Below are positions 36,854 through 48,655 of a stretch of DNA of 64,000 bases, one piece after another. The notes beneath the pieces were generated by a model. It was not told the DNA's origin and ran no database searches. It saw nothing but the letters and a program-made list of their open reading frames with translations. Each line of letters starts with the position of its first letter. Position 1 is the stretch's first letter. The position numbers and the translations under genes were made by a program. Origin of the DNA: Oxytricha trifallax (taxonomy: Eukaryota > Ciliophora > Spirotrichea > Sporadotrichida > Oxytrichidae); assembly GCA_000711775.1 (NCBI GenBank), contig ARYC01017880.1, forward strand, positions 1-64,000, written 5' to 3'.

Positions 36854-38121
36854 ATGAACTAACTCACTTCAGCTTACCTAAACTACCCCATCTACACAAA
36901 CATCTTGCTATAAGAAAGACAAACCACTCATTCCATCGCTTTTTCAATTAATTTATTGTCAGCCCACTATTATCAATCCTCAAGCTCACCAATCATCAAG
37001 AAGAGACTTGAGGAAGAGGCGCACAAGGCTGCCTTTTTAAAATAAATTTATGAGTTTATATTAACACTTTTATGATTAGGAATATTCAAATTAAGTTTTG
37101 AGAAGAAAATTAGTAATTCTTTTCTCTATTAAATATGAAAAAAGGGAAAAAAATTTTTCATTTCTAAAAATCATGAACTTTTCTTATAATTTCTTTTTTA
37201 TTATCATTTAAATTGCCTATGGACCGACCATTAATCACAATTGAGTAAATCGCTGAGAAGTTGAAGAAAGCTGAGGAAAAGAAAAGAATCAACCTTGTCA
37301 AAATCTCTAGCAGCAACTCACAGAGAAAAACTCAGATATGCTGCTTTTAACCAGAAAAAAACCTGCTAAAAGAGTTGAAGCAGACCAGCTAAGGAAGAAA
37401 ATCAGACCATCTTGATGAAAGCTGCTGAAAAAAGAATTATGATATATTTATTGGAAAATAGAGAATTGTAACAATTTGATTGACAATAATATGATTAGAA
37501 ATAAAAGCAATAATAGAACATGAAAATCTTGAAAATCAGTTTCATCTCTTCCAATCCAATAAACTTCGTCGTACTCAGATTATTATTATGCTTCCTTTGC
37601 CTTGTCACTGCAGCCTTCTGTGAATTCATCGTCAAACGCCACCGCAACTCTTACCTTTTACAGCCTATAAAAAAATAATTTCAGATATGATTTTTGTAAC
37701 TTACATAATTTGTGAGTGGAACTGCACATTCTAATCAGACAATTTTATTATTTTTAATATTGTTAATCAAATTGTTATAATTCTCTATTTTCCAAAAAGT
37801 ATATCATAAATCATGGCAAAAAAAGCAGAAAATGCAAAAAATTCAGAGACACATCACCAAGATTCAAGAAGTTTGTTAAGAACATGCTGTGAAAAAAGGC
37901 TTGATGCGAGCACAACTGTAAGGAAATCTTCAATAAACTTGATTCAGTTTTACTCAAGATGGAATTTCAAAACTTAAGACCAAGATGAACAGATCATCAT
38001 ATCAGTTGAAAAGAATAAGAAGTTGTTCATGACGGCAATTAAGTTGCTTTTGCTCACCCAAGCTCTAATGTTTACCTAGGCAAGCTAGACCGTCAATGAA
38101 CCTACTCTATCTACCAAATGA
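36854..38121 (+). other. GC-richer block with four short frames, possible gene segments
   Basis: Between AT-rich flanks, four short Gln-recoded frames start with ATG and end at TGA: 36854-37075 (73 aa, ending in a charged KKRLEEEAHK segment), 37219-37428 (69 aa, starting MDRPLITIEQIAEKLKKAEE, helical), 37520-37690 (56 aa, with a hydrophobic segment LLLCFLCLVTAAF that could span a membrane) and 37813-38121 (102 aa, lysine-rich start). Each block is separated by 90-140 bp of very AT-rich DNA. That pattern would fit gene segments separated by internal eliminated sequences. No family is recognised, and pointer repeats at the boundaries were not resolved. Confidence 0.35.
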
Positions 38122-38289
38122 AGAATGAGTGAGATCATCCAAGCATAGTTTTTATGCTCATTCTCATCTATGATCATAACATTATGAAAAAGGGAATCTT
38201 AGTGCTACTCCAAGATTCAATTTCAATTGTTATGAATCACCATCAATTTTAGTAAGGAGTTAAGGAAATTTTCTTGGCGATTTTATCTC

Positions 38290-39660
38290 CACTTTTTAAA
38301 AATATAATATTATTCACCTAATTGTTTAATTTTAAACTTATCTCTTTAAAAAACATTTTCTAATAATATTTTCAGCAAATTTATTGTCCAGTTATGAAGT
38401 TATTCTTTTGCTACTAAAAGGAGATTTATAGTTTCCATTAATCAAAAATAACTCATTTGGTACTTTTATTTAAGTAAGTTGTTTGGATATTATTTGAGAA
38501 ACTGATTATCAAATCATCATCATTCTCTCTATCCTGTATAACCTTTTAATACTTTGGTTAATTAAAATTGATAGCTACAATAAAAAGTTAAAATCAGAAT
38601 TAGTAAGTGACAAAGATATCTCAACTTTCTACCAGGATATCTTTAGATCATTATAATCTATTTATCCTCTACATTATAAAATTAGATATAAAATTTGGGT
38701 TCCTATATCTTCAAAAAATTGATATATGCTTTTTGTGATAAATTTGATGAAATATTAATATTCAAATATTTCTCTTTATATTAAAAGATGTATCCTCAGG
38801 AGTAGTAGTGTTATAAGTTTATATATTTTAAATTGCTTGAGACTATTACCTATTCCATCCTCGTTTTTATTAAGTGAAGATTTCTCATTAAATATACTTC
38901 ATATTGTTTAAGAAAACTTAGGCATCTTAAATACTTTACTGAGATCCTTATTTTTGTATTAAAAATGTTTATCCATTTATATTTTTAGAGCTTTTTTCTT
39001 TTTCTTTAAGCCAATGACTGAGTTCGCTTTACTACTATAACAACTTATTTATAAATTAACTTCTATCTCAAATGATTTAAGAATAAGATTTTTAAATATA
39101 ATTATATTCATCATTAGTTTGTAATTGAAATTAATTTAATATAAATTAATTTACTCATTATTTTATTTATGTTCATTGCTATCTTTATCTCTTGGTATAA
39201 TTTGCCTTATTGATATCTATTTACTAGCTTGCTTTAGATTTTAAGTCTCTTATCATAGATCTTGTGAAGTATTTTATTATTGTGTACCCAATTTTTCGAT
39301 TTGTTGCTTAAGTAATATAAATTATGGAATTGCATTTTTATTAATAAAACAAAAATGCTTGAAGTTTGAATGAATTTTTAATTTTACGCATAAATTTCTT
39401 TTTAACTCATTTGTTTAACAATAATTTGATTTTTTTTTTAATTGTATTATTCTCATTTTTAAAATGATAATTTTTAGCCAAATAAACTCTTATTATTGTT
39501 ATTTTACGTTTAGAATCAATATGATTAATCTTTAATTTAATTTATTTTTTTTAAATTAATAATCATTCTTTATACTATAACTATATGACTCTCATGTAAA
39601 TATTAGACATTCACTTCTCATTGTTACCAATTGTAGTCGTTCCCATTTGAGTACGTTTTT
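38290..39660. other. AT-rich stretch without recognisable genes
   Basis: Nothing supported. Confidence 0.4.
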
Positions 39661-39662
39661 TC

Positions 39663-40190
39663 TCATCCTATTTGTCTTAGGTCTATATTATCTTTGACTA
39701 TCGTCCGATTTGATTCATAAATAGTACCAAGTTCTGCATGATGCATATCAAACTTCAGCCTATATAACTGCTTTCTCTGCATAGTAGTGCGCAATATGCG
39801 AATAGCTGTATCTAACTGCTGTTTTAAAGAGCATTATTGCAGGGAGCCTTGAATAATCTCCATCTCCTGAATAGATCCTGTTGCCCATTAGTCATATAAT
39901 TTTATCTTCTTCCTGAGCTTGCACATAAGAACATGCGACAGAGAGTTCCTAATAATACAGCTCCTTAAAAACCATGGTATTGACAGCTTAAAGTTAATCC
40001 TTCACATCTCCCAAAAAGTCTTTCATCAGTCTTACAGTGAATTGACTAACTACTTGATAGAACTAAGTCCTAAAAATTAAAAATTTTTAAATCTTACTGC
40101 AATAACTTAGAGAGGTTATAATCTCATATATCAACTTGAACTTATGTGCAGCCTCGCTGATTCCATGACTTGGCTGATTTAGTTAATTGT
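39663..40190 (-). pseudogene. helical/coiled-coil gene with one intron and a frame change
   Basis: On the minus strand an exon reading HGISEAAHKFKLIYEIITSL joins across a 28-nt intron (GTAAGATTT...TTTTTAG, about 40072-40099) exactly in phase to TQFYQVVSQFTVRLMKDFLG and a Glu/Gln-rich continuation. Near 39880 the frame must change to continue as a Gln-rich helical segment (SLKQQLDTAIRILRTTMQRK) that ends at TGA 39665-39663. The phased intron argues for a real gene; the frame change and nearby TGA argue for decay. The helical, Gln-rich pattern could suit a BAR or sorting-nexin-like protein, but this is a guess. Confidence 0.45.
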
Positions 40191-40499
40191 GCTAATAAAT
40201 AAATAAATTATTAATAAGCATACCTTATAGTTTTCTGATGAGTGCAATAGCTTCTTGAGTTGATTATTTCTAATTGAAATTTATCCATCTAATTTGTATA
40301 TTATCAATATATATATCGGTATTATCTTGTGTTTCTTTTAATTTAAGGTAGATTATAGATTAAAACTAATACTTTGTATAAATTATTCTTAAAAAATTGC
40401 TTATTTAAAAATAATTTCTCTAATAGCTGATCGATATGCCTTGATAGTATAGTAAAAATGCTAGAAATATATATAAATTTCCAGTATATCTAACTTATT

Positions 40500-40950
40500 T
40501 GCCAAATTAAACAGTTATTAGGCCGCCGAATATTGTTTAGAGTAATTTTTGCCGCAATTTGTTTTTGAAATTCTAAAAGCCCCTTTTTCTAACTATACTT
40601 ATCTTTAGAAAATGTGGATGGCAATTACTATGCCTTGATATTTGATTAATATGATCTGATGACTCTAATATTATCTCATAATTCTCTTCACATATTGCAA
40701 AAGTTTCTATCATACTTTTATAAAAAATATCAGGTTATAGCAATAACTGCTTTTTCTCTCAAGTCTAGCAGTTTTAAATTGTGCTTTCACATATCAACGC
40801 TATTAAACTTATCGCATTATTGCTTGATATTAGATTTTAAAATATCGACAATGTTTGAGATTACTAGCTAATATCACAAATGTCTTTCTTGAGACTTTAA
40901 GTCTAAGACCCATAATTAATCTGGAGGCAATACTATTCAATCATATAAAA
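40500..40950 (-). pseudogene. decayed coding trace, possibly upstream part of the same gene
   Basis: Minus-strand text rich in helix-forming residues (SNIVDILKSNIKQQCDKFNS at about 40860-40800, then KLLDLREKAVIAIT) is interrupted by TGA at several places and changes frame towards 40560-40500 (KKGLLEFQKQIAAKITLNNI). It lies on the same strand as, and just upstream of, 39663-40190, so the two may be one old gene. No family recognised. Confidence 0.3.
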
Positions 40951-40989
40951 TAGTGGAAAATTAGTTAATAAATAATGTCATTTAATACA

Positions 40990-41620
40990 AAAATGTTATA
41001 AATAAATGATTGTCCATAAATTATTATAATTATTTTTATAATTTTATTTGATTTTTAATTAATTATATTTAAAACGGGCGCAAGTAGTAAATATTATATT
41101 TTTACTACTTGCGCCCATTTCTTTAATATTTATATTATATAATTCTAATTTTAATTGTTTTATTTTAAAATTTGTTTTACTTATTTATCTACCAATATGA
41201 AATGTAATTTATTCACTGTTTTTTATTTTAGTAAAATTGATTATTTTTATGCATTGAATTTTGTTTATTTTAAAGATCCCTGACTTTTATTAGTAAAATC
41301 TTTTTTAAATATTCATGTTTTTACTTATGAATAAATTAAAATTAATATAGGTTAAAAACAAACATTATTTTTATAATTAAAAATTAATAAACATATTTAA
41401 ATAAATTATTAATATATTTAATTAAAATAAAGGGCTCAAAAAGCAAAAATGTATAAGTTTTTTTATTAAATTCATGATAATATATTATTTTATTTTTAAT
41501 CTAGCTTATTTAAATAATTACATTGCAAAAGGTTTTAAGTAAGTATATTATAAATATCTTCATATTTAAGCATTTTTATATTCACAATTTTTTCACTATT
41601 ATGACTTAATATTAATATGA
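40990..41620. repeat. dispersed repeat with GGGCGCAAGTAG hairpin, copy 2
   Basis: The hairpin at 41076-41116 pairs GGGCGCAAGTAGTAAATA with its complement perfectly at the base. It is followed by about 500 bp colinear with the copy at 8340-8960. This copy keeps a better-paired stem than copy 1. No coding potential. 41621-42940 is AT-rich with nothing further seen. Confidence 0.6.
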
Positions 41621-42949
41621 ATTCACATTAAATGCTAAAATAGGATTGTTTATTTTCAATTACATCTGTTTTTAAAATTGTTTCTATTATTGTTGCTATT
41701 CATTTCCATCTATTTAAGCTCAATAAATTTTTCAAAATACTTATTTATTTATAAATATAAAGAACTTATTTATTAATATTTAAAGTTTACTTCCAGAAGA
41801 TTCACTCCTTTTAGCCAATTTCTTTAAATTTATAGTTTAATAATGAATCTAATTAACCGTCTTATAATAATAAAGATTTTTATTTTGGTTTTATCGTACT
41901 TTAATATCTTCAATAACTTTACTCTTACCAACAAATTATTGCGTCTAAACAGTCTATTTCAGTAAATAAGATTATTTTAATTTTATTGGTTTGCTTTTAA
42001 TAAAAGAATCATGTGATTTTTAATTTTTAGCATTTACAAAAAAAGCCATTCTGAATTCATAATTAAGAAGTTCCTGAGATAATATATTAATCTAAAAAGC
42101 ATTTGTGCTATTCTGTTTTTTAATATCTAAATTTATTCGAAATTTATCTTTAGATCCGCTTGACTTAAATAACATTTTATAGTTTTTCATATTCTCCCTA
42201 CTATCTTATAATCCTCCTACATTTCTTTCGCTTTTTGATTATATTAATTGAGAACTATTTAGTAATTCTTTTGTATTAAGCTGTTAAGTGGGTGCAATAA
42301 TTATTGCTTCAATGGTGATAAAGAATTTTTAGATGTTAATTCTCTAGTCAGGAGGCGCCTTGAGTTATTGATATTATATTATTGAAGTGATTGATATAAT
42401 AGGTTTTGGAGTATGAGGTTATAAAGACATTAAATATTTATGATATTTTGTAAATTAATTCGTATAAATTCTATGTAATTTTGTAACAATTGTGAGATAT
42501 TCATGAAATATTCTAGGAAAGGTTTATTTGTCTTAGACACTGCCAATAATGTCCCTTGAGAAAACCTATTCGTTATAATAATTATTTATTTAGGATATAA
42601 TGCTTAGTTCTTAAATTATTAAATATAATTAATGAAAAATAAATTCCTTCCTGTTCTATTTTATGATAGGGATGGACTGATCCCATATAATAATTTTAGT
42701 AAATAATATTAGATTAAATAATCATATAAAGCCCCATTTAATGAATTGGAAAAGGTGACAAAAATGTGACACAAGGTATCATTCAATCTTTAATAACACA
42801 ATAAATAGCACAATTGTTGATAAATGTTTATTATATTTTGATTAAGTTTACAACAATCAAAAACAATTAACAGTGCAAATAGATACTTTTAATAAAACAG
42901 ACTAATTAACATCGTCTTATCAATAAACGATATTGAATCAGAACATTAA

Positions 42950-44395
42950 GCCTCAATTCCATTAATGGCGACAGCCTTATCTCAGGCTACCTGACCCTAG
43001 TGACTTGATCGACTGTAGCATGACTAAGAATCTCTGGCGAAGCTGCCAGCCATCAAAGCTGGGACTTTAACAGCCATAAGAAATGTGGAGAAGAAGGATG
43101 AGAAAGAGGTCTGTTTGCCATTCATTGTAATAACATTACTAGCATCGACATCGCATGCCTACCATAGAAAACTGGTGGCATATTAGGGTTTAAAGTCATG
43201 TGACTCTCTCTGGCGATGCCTGCTATGCTTGAAAGGCTGCGAGGAGTTGGAAGGTGAGTATTAGCGTTGTTCACCTGATTCCTTGTTGCATTGCAAGTGA
43301 GATGGGCAAAATATTGCGAGAACATTTTGGTTGAATCTACTCATATTAAGCACAAAGATTGCAAGAGTACGAGAGATAGAAGTTCTTTTATAGCCTGATA
43401 CCCGAGCATAACTCAGCATTGACACTCCAGACAACTGAGCATGTTCCCTTTGGTGCGAAAATGTTATGTTGTGGTTCTGTAGCATGAGAGTGGATGGCAT
43501 CCTCATTGGATGAGATGCCAAAGGGGTTATAGCTAGATAAATACTGCCTAAGAGATCTTTAACCCATCTAACATCAAGGTGTACATCTCCTTCGAAAGTC
43601 TAATCAATCAATTAGGATATCACTAAGGCTACTCCACTGCATCAGGGAGGAATTCAGATAACCACCAGAAGAAAGCGACAAATAGCTGAGGAAAGCATCT
43701 TCATGCAAGAAACGCGTGACTATAGCTCGAGAATCAACAAAAAGACATGAGTAAAGCGCCTGGTTGAATTGCTATGGTATAGCATGAGAAAGAAAGATGT
43801 TCGTTTATCTGACCACTGCGATAGATGTCTGGGTCGGAGACTCCATCCTCCAATTTCTTTGTATGGTGAATCGCGTGGTATCACTGGCAGTCCCCCCTTC
43901 GAAGATTCGTCCCTTACTTCATTTGCAAAACCGAAAGCCCAAAAATGCCTGAATTCTAAATATAAGTATTTTGATCATTTTCTGAAAAGGCCCATTAAAC
44001 CACTGCTGTAGGCAAGAAAGCAGATAGAGGTCGCGAAACTGATGCTGAGGCTTAACCATTCCTTACCGCTGAGAAAGCAATGGAGTCCCTATTTGCTTCA
44101 TCTTTGAGAATCCTCTTTTGAACAGCTATATCTGTCAAGATTCGAACAAAAGTGTCAGCATTCTGACATCGAGATGCTTACGTGTAGAATGTGGAACATA
44201 TTGAAGAGTCACGATCAAGAGCGAACATCTCAAACAGAAAATGCCATGCAAACAATAAGGAATGAAAGCTTTTCCATGAATCTCTTGAGGGCTTGCTGTT
44301 TAAGCAGGGTAGCTTTTGCAATATTAGGAATTACAGTACATCTCTTTTGCTATTACTCTTAATGCCTCCACTCTGAAGCTTCTTGCTATCCTCAT
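42950..44395. other. 1.45-kb GC-rich island of unknown nature
   Basis: Base composition rises sharply at about 42950 and falls at about 44395. Both strands are open for long stretches because TGA is the only stop: a minus-strand frame 42982-43641 (219 codons, first ATG at 43506) and plus-strand frames at 43490-43780, 43769-44108 and 43975-44120. None has a recognised motif, and arginine and proline codons rare elsewhere in the window are common here. It could be a germline-limited gene, transferred DNA or an unrecognised element. A 411-bp foldback begins 36 bp to its right. Confidence 0.4.
42982..43506 (-). CDS. doubtful open frame in the GC-rich island
   Basis: 174 residues from ATG 43506 to TGA 42984-42982, with TAA and TAG read as Gln. 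The text is serine-rich and lacks known motifs (SGVSMLSYARVSGYKRTSIS near the start). The frame stays open upstream to 43641 with no ATG. The opposite strand also has open frames, so length alone is weak evidence. Listed because it is the longest frame in the island. Confidence 0.2.
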
Positions 44396-44430
44396 AGAAC
44401 ATGCTTGTTAATTGCCTAATTTATTATTAT

Positions 44431-44841
44431 AGGAATACATTTGATTTGGGAAAATAATTTATAATTCAAATATTAAAATATTAAATTCTTGGCAGTTAAC
44501 TTTTCTGGAAACCCTGACAATATGGTACTTGTTCGATAGAGAATTCAAAATTAGCTGGACTTTACTATTGGCGGATACCCCTCTATCGCATTCCTGAAGC
44601 GAGTTAACTCGACTTTAATTTTGGGTGATTTGTTTAGTTTTTTTTAATGCAGAAATTAAAGTCGAGTTAACTCGCTTCAGGAATGCGATAGAAAGGTACC
44701 GCCAATAGTAAAGTCCAGCTAATTTTGAATTCTCTATCGAACAAGTACCATATTGTCAGGGTTTCCAGAAAGTTAACTGCCAAGAATTTAATATTTTAAT
44801 ATTTGAATTATAAATTATTTTCCCAAATCAAATGTATTCCT
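44431..44841. mobile_element. 411-bp foldback, near-perfect 190-bp arms
   Basis: The left arm (44431-44620) and right arm (44654-44841) are almost exact inverted copies around a 33-bp T-rich loop. Outer ends are AGGAATACAT and its complement, with TA next to both ends. Few mismatches separate the arms, so it is young or maintained by gene conversion. No coding capacity. Confidence 0.85.
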
Positions 44842-45628
44842 ACAATAATTAAACTTTTGTATAAACAGATTATCTCTTCTATATATATTTGGCTAAGGGG
44901 TTTTGTGTTTGTATTTATTTTTCATTTATCCCAAATTTAAAATTCTATTATCTAAAATCCTCCATTTTCAATATTTTTTATATTAAACATTGTAATATAA
45001 GTTATTTTTTAATGTTAGAAGTATGGGTATAATTTGTAACAGATAAAATTATGTAAGTTTAGGATAAAAAACGGAAACTTTCTTATATTCTGAAATAATA
45101 TTGGTTCGTGAGCGTATTGGATATAAACTGATTGCCTTTCATTAGTAAGTATATGAATATGTAGTAATCAGATTTTAATTTATAATAATAAAGTAAAAAT
45201 AAATTATTTATAGTAAGGAAAATTTAATGATTATGGATTGTATAGATGAATGCAAGTAAAATTTTACTTTATGCTTACATTACTCTATAATTGTAGAAGG
45301 ATTATGGTGGGAGCCAGAAATCAAGCAAGAGGATTTGGAGCCAGGAGTCAGGCAGTTCATATAATAATTCTCATATTTATATGAGAAAGTAAGCTTATTT
45401 ACTCAATTATTCTATAAACCTTTAATTTTCATCATTTAAACTTATAGGAACCATAACAAACCATTTGATGTAAGGCGCATTACCTATTCTTCCTTTGACA
45501 AATTATGATTCCTTATTGTATGTCATAATTATCTCTTATTTTATAAATAATTATAAAAATTAGCTTTTTATTTTTAATATACAATGAAATTTTTAATTAA
45601 TTTATAATTGATTCAGAGTTGTTTTTTA
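44842..45628. other. AT-rich stretch without recognisable genes
   Basis: Nothing supported. Confidence 0.4.
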
Positions 45629-48010
45629 TAAAACCCCATTGATCAATTTAGAAGCGAGGATTGGAGTTAAGTACAATTATATTTAAAATTAATTATTCAT
45701 AAGAATTATTTACGAAAGAATTTGAGAATCATTAATTTAATATAAATAAAGTAATAAATAAATAAGTCAAAGTATTTATTATTAGGGGAATCAATTTAAA
45801 AAATAAAATAAGATGCTTTCTTACTATATAAAAAGGGGACTTAAATAAAGAGCAAAGTTAGGTTCCTTTATTCAATAATGAGTGATTAAGATTTATGTTT
45901 ATTTTAATTATTTTTGAGTAAATTTTCATGTATAAGGAAATGTTTCTTTTATAGAGTCAAATTTATGTATCTTGACTCATAACCCTATCTTAGATCATCT
46001 TAATTTTCGATTAGCGTTACCTTTATGGGCATTGTATATATATGTCATACTGTAAAGTTTTCACTGTTTATGTTAACTCTTCCTATTTAGAATTCCTGTT
46101 TTAAATATGATAGTGCTCTTTAAACTTTTCAACTTGAATGTATAAGAGTAAATTTCTTTTGTTCGAAAAAAAAAATTGTATTGCAGGGAGTTGTTCTAAA
46201 ACACAAATTCTTAAGGTAGTTAAAATTTTGTCCATTTATAATTGAGTTCCATAAACTTTTATATCTACTTTATTTTAGACTATCCTATTTAAATAGTTTT
46301 TTATAAAAGTGACCAAGTAACCAAAGAAAAGTTTACGATAACCCAAACGTTAATAGCAACATAAGTATTTAGGTTCCTTTTTAAATTTTCGTCCCCTTTT
46401 TCTTAAAAAAATACTCTTTATAAATTAAGTTCGAAAAATAGGGATCATTAATCCAAATTAACGTATTTGATGCGTTAAAAATTAGGTATCGTTCCAACAT
46501 CTCTGAGAAATTTCTTAGAGAATTATTTAAAAAGGGCATAAACTCGTTACCTATAATAGTTTACATCTTTAAAATATGCACTAGAATTTTAGATAATGAT
46601 ATTATGCAGCTTTGTTATTTAATTAAACTTTTATCACACTTAAAGAAATTTATTCAATTAATTAGGTGCTATTTTGATTAGCTTATTTGCTTTCCATTTT
46701 ATTTTTAATTAATTACTTTTTAATTTAAGCATTTTAAAATTTTCTTCACATTTCTTCAGGAATCCTTTATTCCTCATCTAAAAGCATTATTTTATTGGCT
46801 GAAGTTTTCTTAAGCAGCAAAAAATCTTTTTGTTTAATACCTGAAGTATTTAGCATAGTTGCTTTTGTTCATTTTTAAAAGATTCTTTTAAAATGTTGGG
46901 ATGATCAAATTAGGATATGATAATTTTAATTTATGTCCCTCCACTTAAAATCAAGCATGCATTGTCAATGTCCTGTCAGGACAAAAATAGGACAAATTCA
47001 TCATTTAAATTTTGACACTGGGTTTCTGGGTTTTAAAGTAAATATTACTTTCTCGAAATTATGTTCTGATTTTTATTCAAAATTGAGTACCTTTTCCCCT
47101 ATGATAATTAACTATATAAACTGATATTAACAACAAGAATTTAATGCGAGAATAAATTGCGCGACTTTAATTAATTTAGAACTTGTATTTCAATTAAAAT
47201 AGGAACCAAAACTTAATAAATAAAAATAAGGCTCTTTTTAAATTAAGTTCCTTTAATTTAATAGCATTAAATTTGATTTATGTAATTCAATTTTTTAGTT
47301 TACTAAATAGTGAATATCAAGATTTTAAATCTCAAGTGTTATTTTTAGTTTTTCTGAATCAATCATATGTTATAGGTAAAACTGAATAAAAATAAATTTG
47401 AAAAAAATCAGAATACTGACCTTTATTTACTGCTATTTTAAACTTATACAATAAGGCCTACAATTGAAAAATAAATAAAAATTTTCGCACATTAATACTT
47501 GCTCAGTATAAAATGAGACAGGTACACAATTTAACATTGAATGGAGTGCGTTTTTTTTAAAGTATATTGATTATAAACGTAGTGATATATAACTAACAAC
47601 TTATAAAGAAAATACAAAGAAATTCATTCAAATTGTGAACTCTCATTGTTGATACAGTTCTTTGTAATCGCTTAGTTTGAAATTAATAAAATAAAAATCA
47701 AAAAACTATATAGAAATACTAATAATGCAGTGTGCTACGTTTACTAGTTTAGAAACTTTAATAGTTGTAGTTCCAGATTAAATTGCTAACATTTTATAAT
47801 AACACAAAATAAATAGATTAATTAATTTATAATTTCTCAAATTCTTTTGTAAATAATTCTTATGATTATTGGCGTGAAATTTTAATTTTTGGGCTGATTA
47901 TTAAAACTATTTCACATTAATTTTCTCTATAAATTAATCCAATTAGAATGTGTTAAATTGGTTTTTACCTAATTATATTTAATTTTAACCAATAAAAAAT
48001 TAATTAAAAA
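45629..48010. mobile_element. AAAACCCCATT MITE copy split by a 2.17-kb insertion
   Basis: 45629-45697 matches the left end of the MITE family (TAAAACCCCATTGATCAATT, GAAGCGAGGATTGGAGTTAAG). 47865-48010 continues with its interior (ATTATTGGCG, GATTATTAAAACTATT, ACCTAATTATAT). Joining the two parts with a single ATT rebuilds the family consensus. The right terminus is missing, cut near 48010 where the LINE-related sequence begins. Confidence 0.7.
45698..47864. mobile_element. 2,167-bp element inserted in a MITE, unclassified
   Basis: Its ends are inverted repeats of about 35 bp beginning CATAAGAATTATTTAC, extending to AAAGAATTTGAGAA. It is flanked by ATT at 45695-45697 and 47865-47867, matching the uninterrupted MITE sequence. 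A 3-bp ATT duplication is the size and type made by TBE-like elements, but the ends are not C4A4. The interior is AT-rich, and no transposase motif was found. It is either non-autonomous or too decayed to read. Confidence 0.7.
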
Positions 48011-48107
48011 AATTAAAATATTAGAAAATAGACGGGTTAAAGAAGGCGGGAAATAATGGAGTAAGAGAAGCAATCAACCAATGGGAGACGGAAGTTGCTA
48101 GTGAATA

Positions 48108-48516
48108 CAGATAAAAAAATATCATAGAGACAGTTGGAGCGCATAGCAACAGTATGCATTGGAAAAGTTTTTTGATAGTTCAAAAACGAGTTCACAAAAT
48201 TCGACATTCCAAAACCTGAATGTTCAAGGTTATAATAGAAAATTTATAGACTTGGACATATTTACGGTCAAGCTTGACATTAGCCGACAGCTGGAATTCT
48301 ACTAACCAGTGAGAGAAGTTAAAGGATGGGTGAAGAGGAATGAGAGATTCGCTGAAAAGCAGAGAACAAAGAGGAGAGAGCAAGTGATAAGCAACAAATT
48401 ATAACTGAACTCGATGATTATATAGTCAAATATTTGGCTACAGAACGTCATGGGTATGAATTCAGAGCTGAAATAACACCAAATACTGAGAGAAATAGAT
48501 AAATAGAACCCAGATT
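48108..48516 (+). pseudogene. LINE ORF, part upstream of the TBE
   Basis: The frame follows an in-frame TGA at about 48102 and reads without interruption to the TBE junction. It includes NLNVQGYNRKFIDLDIFTVK and a Lys/Arg/Gln-rich region, ending with codons for Asn-Pro then GA|T of the ATT target. Role inferred: N-terminal or linker part of a LINE replicase upstream of its reverse transcriptase. An endonuclease signature was not clearly seen. Confidence 0.6.
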
Positions 48517-48602
48517 CAAAACCCCAAAACCCCTTAGTGAGGTTTATAAGTGCTTTGATTTGTAGGGTATAGTTGGGGTCTTATTGGGGTAAGTAGAGAA
48601 AA
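48517..48602 (+). repeat. TBE left terminal inverted repeat
   Basis: CAAAACCCCAAAACCCC followed by about 70 bp (TTAGTGAGGTTTATAAGTGC ... TTATTGGGG ... GTAGAGAAA) that is repeated inverted at 52542-52618. It includes one extra telomere-like CCCCAAAA unit compared with the right end. Confidence 0.93.
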
Positions 48603-48655
48603 CGCAAGTTTTATGTGAATTTAATTAATATTTAATGAGTATTAATGTGCTTTAT

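Noticed and set aside
43769-44108. Plus-strand frame in the GC-rich island as a gene
   Set aside because: Rare codons, no motif, and equally long frames on the other strand over neighbouring DNA make it unsupported.
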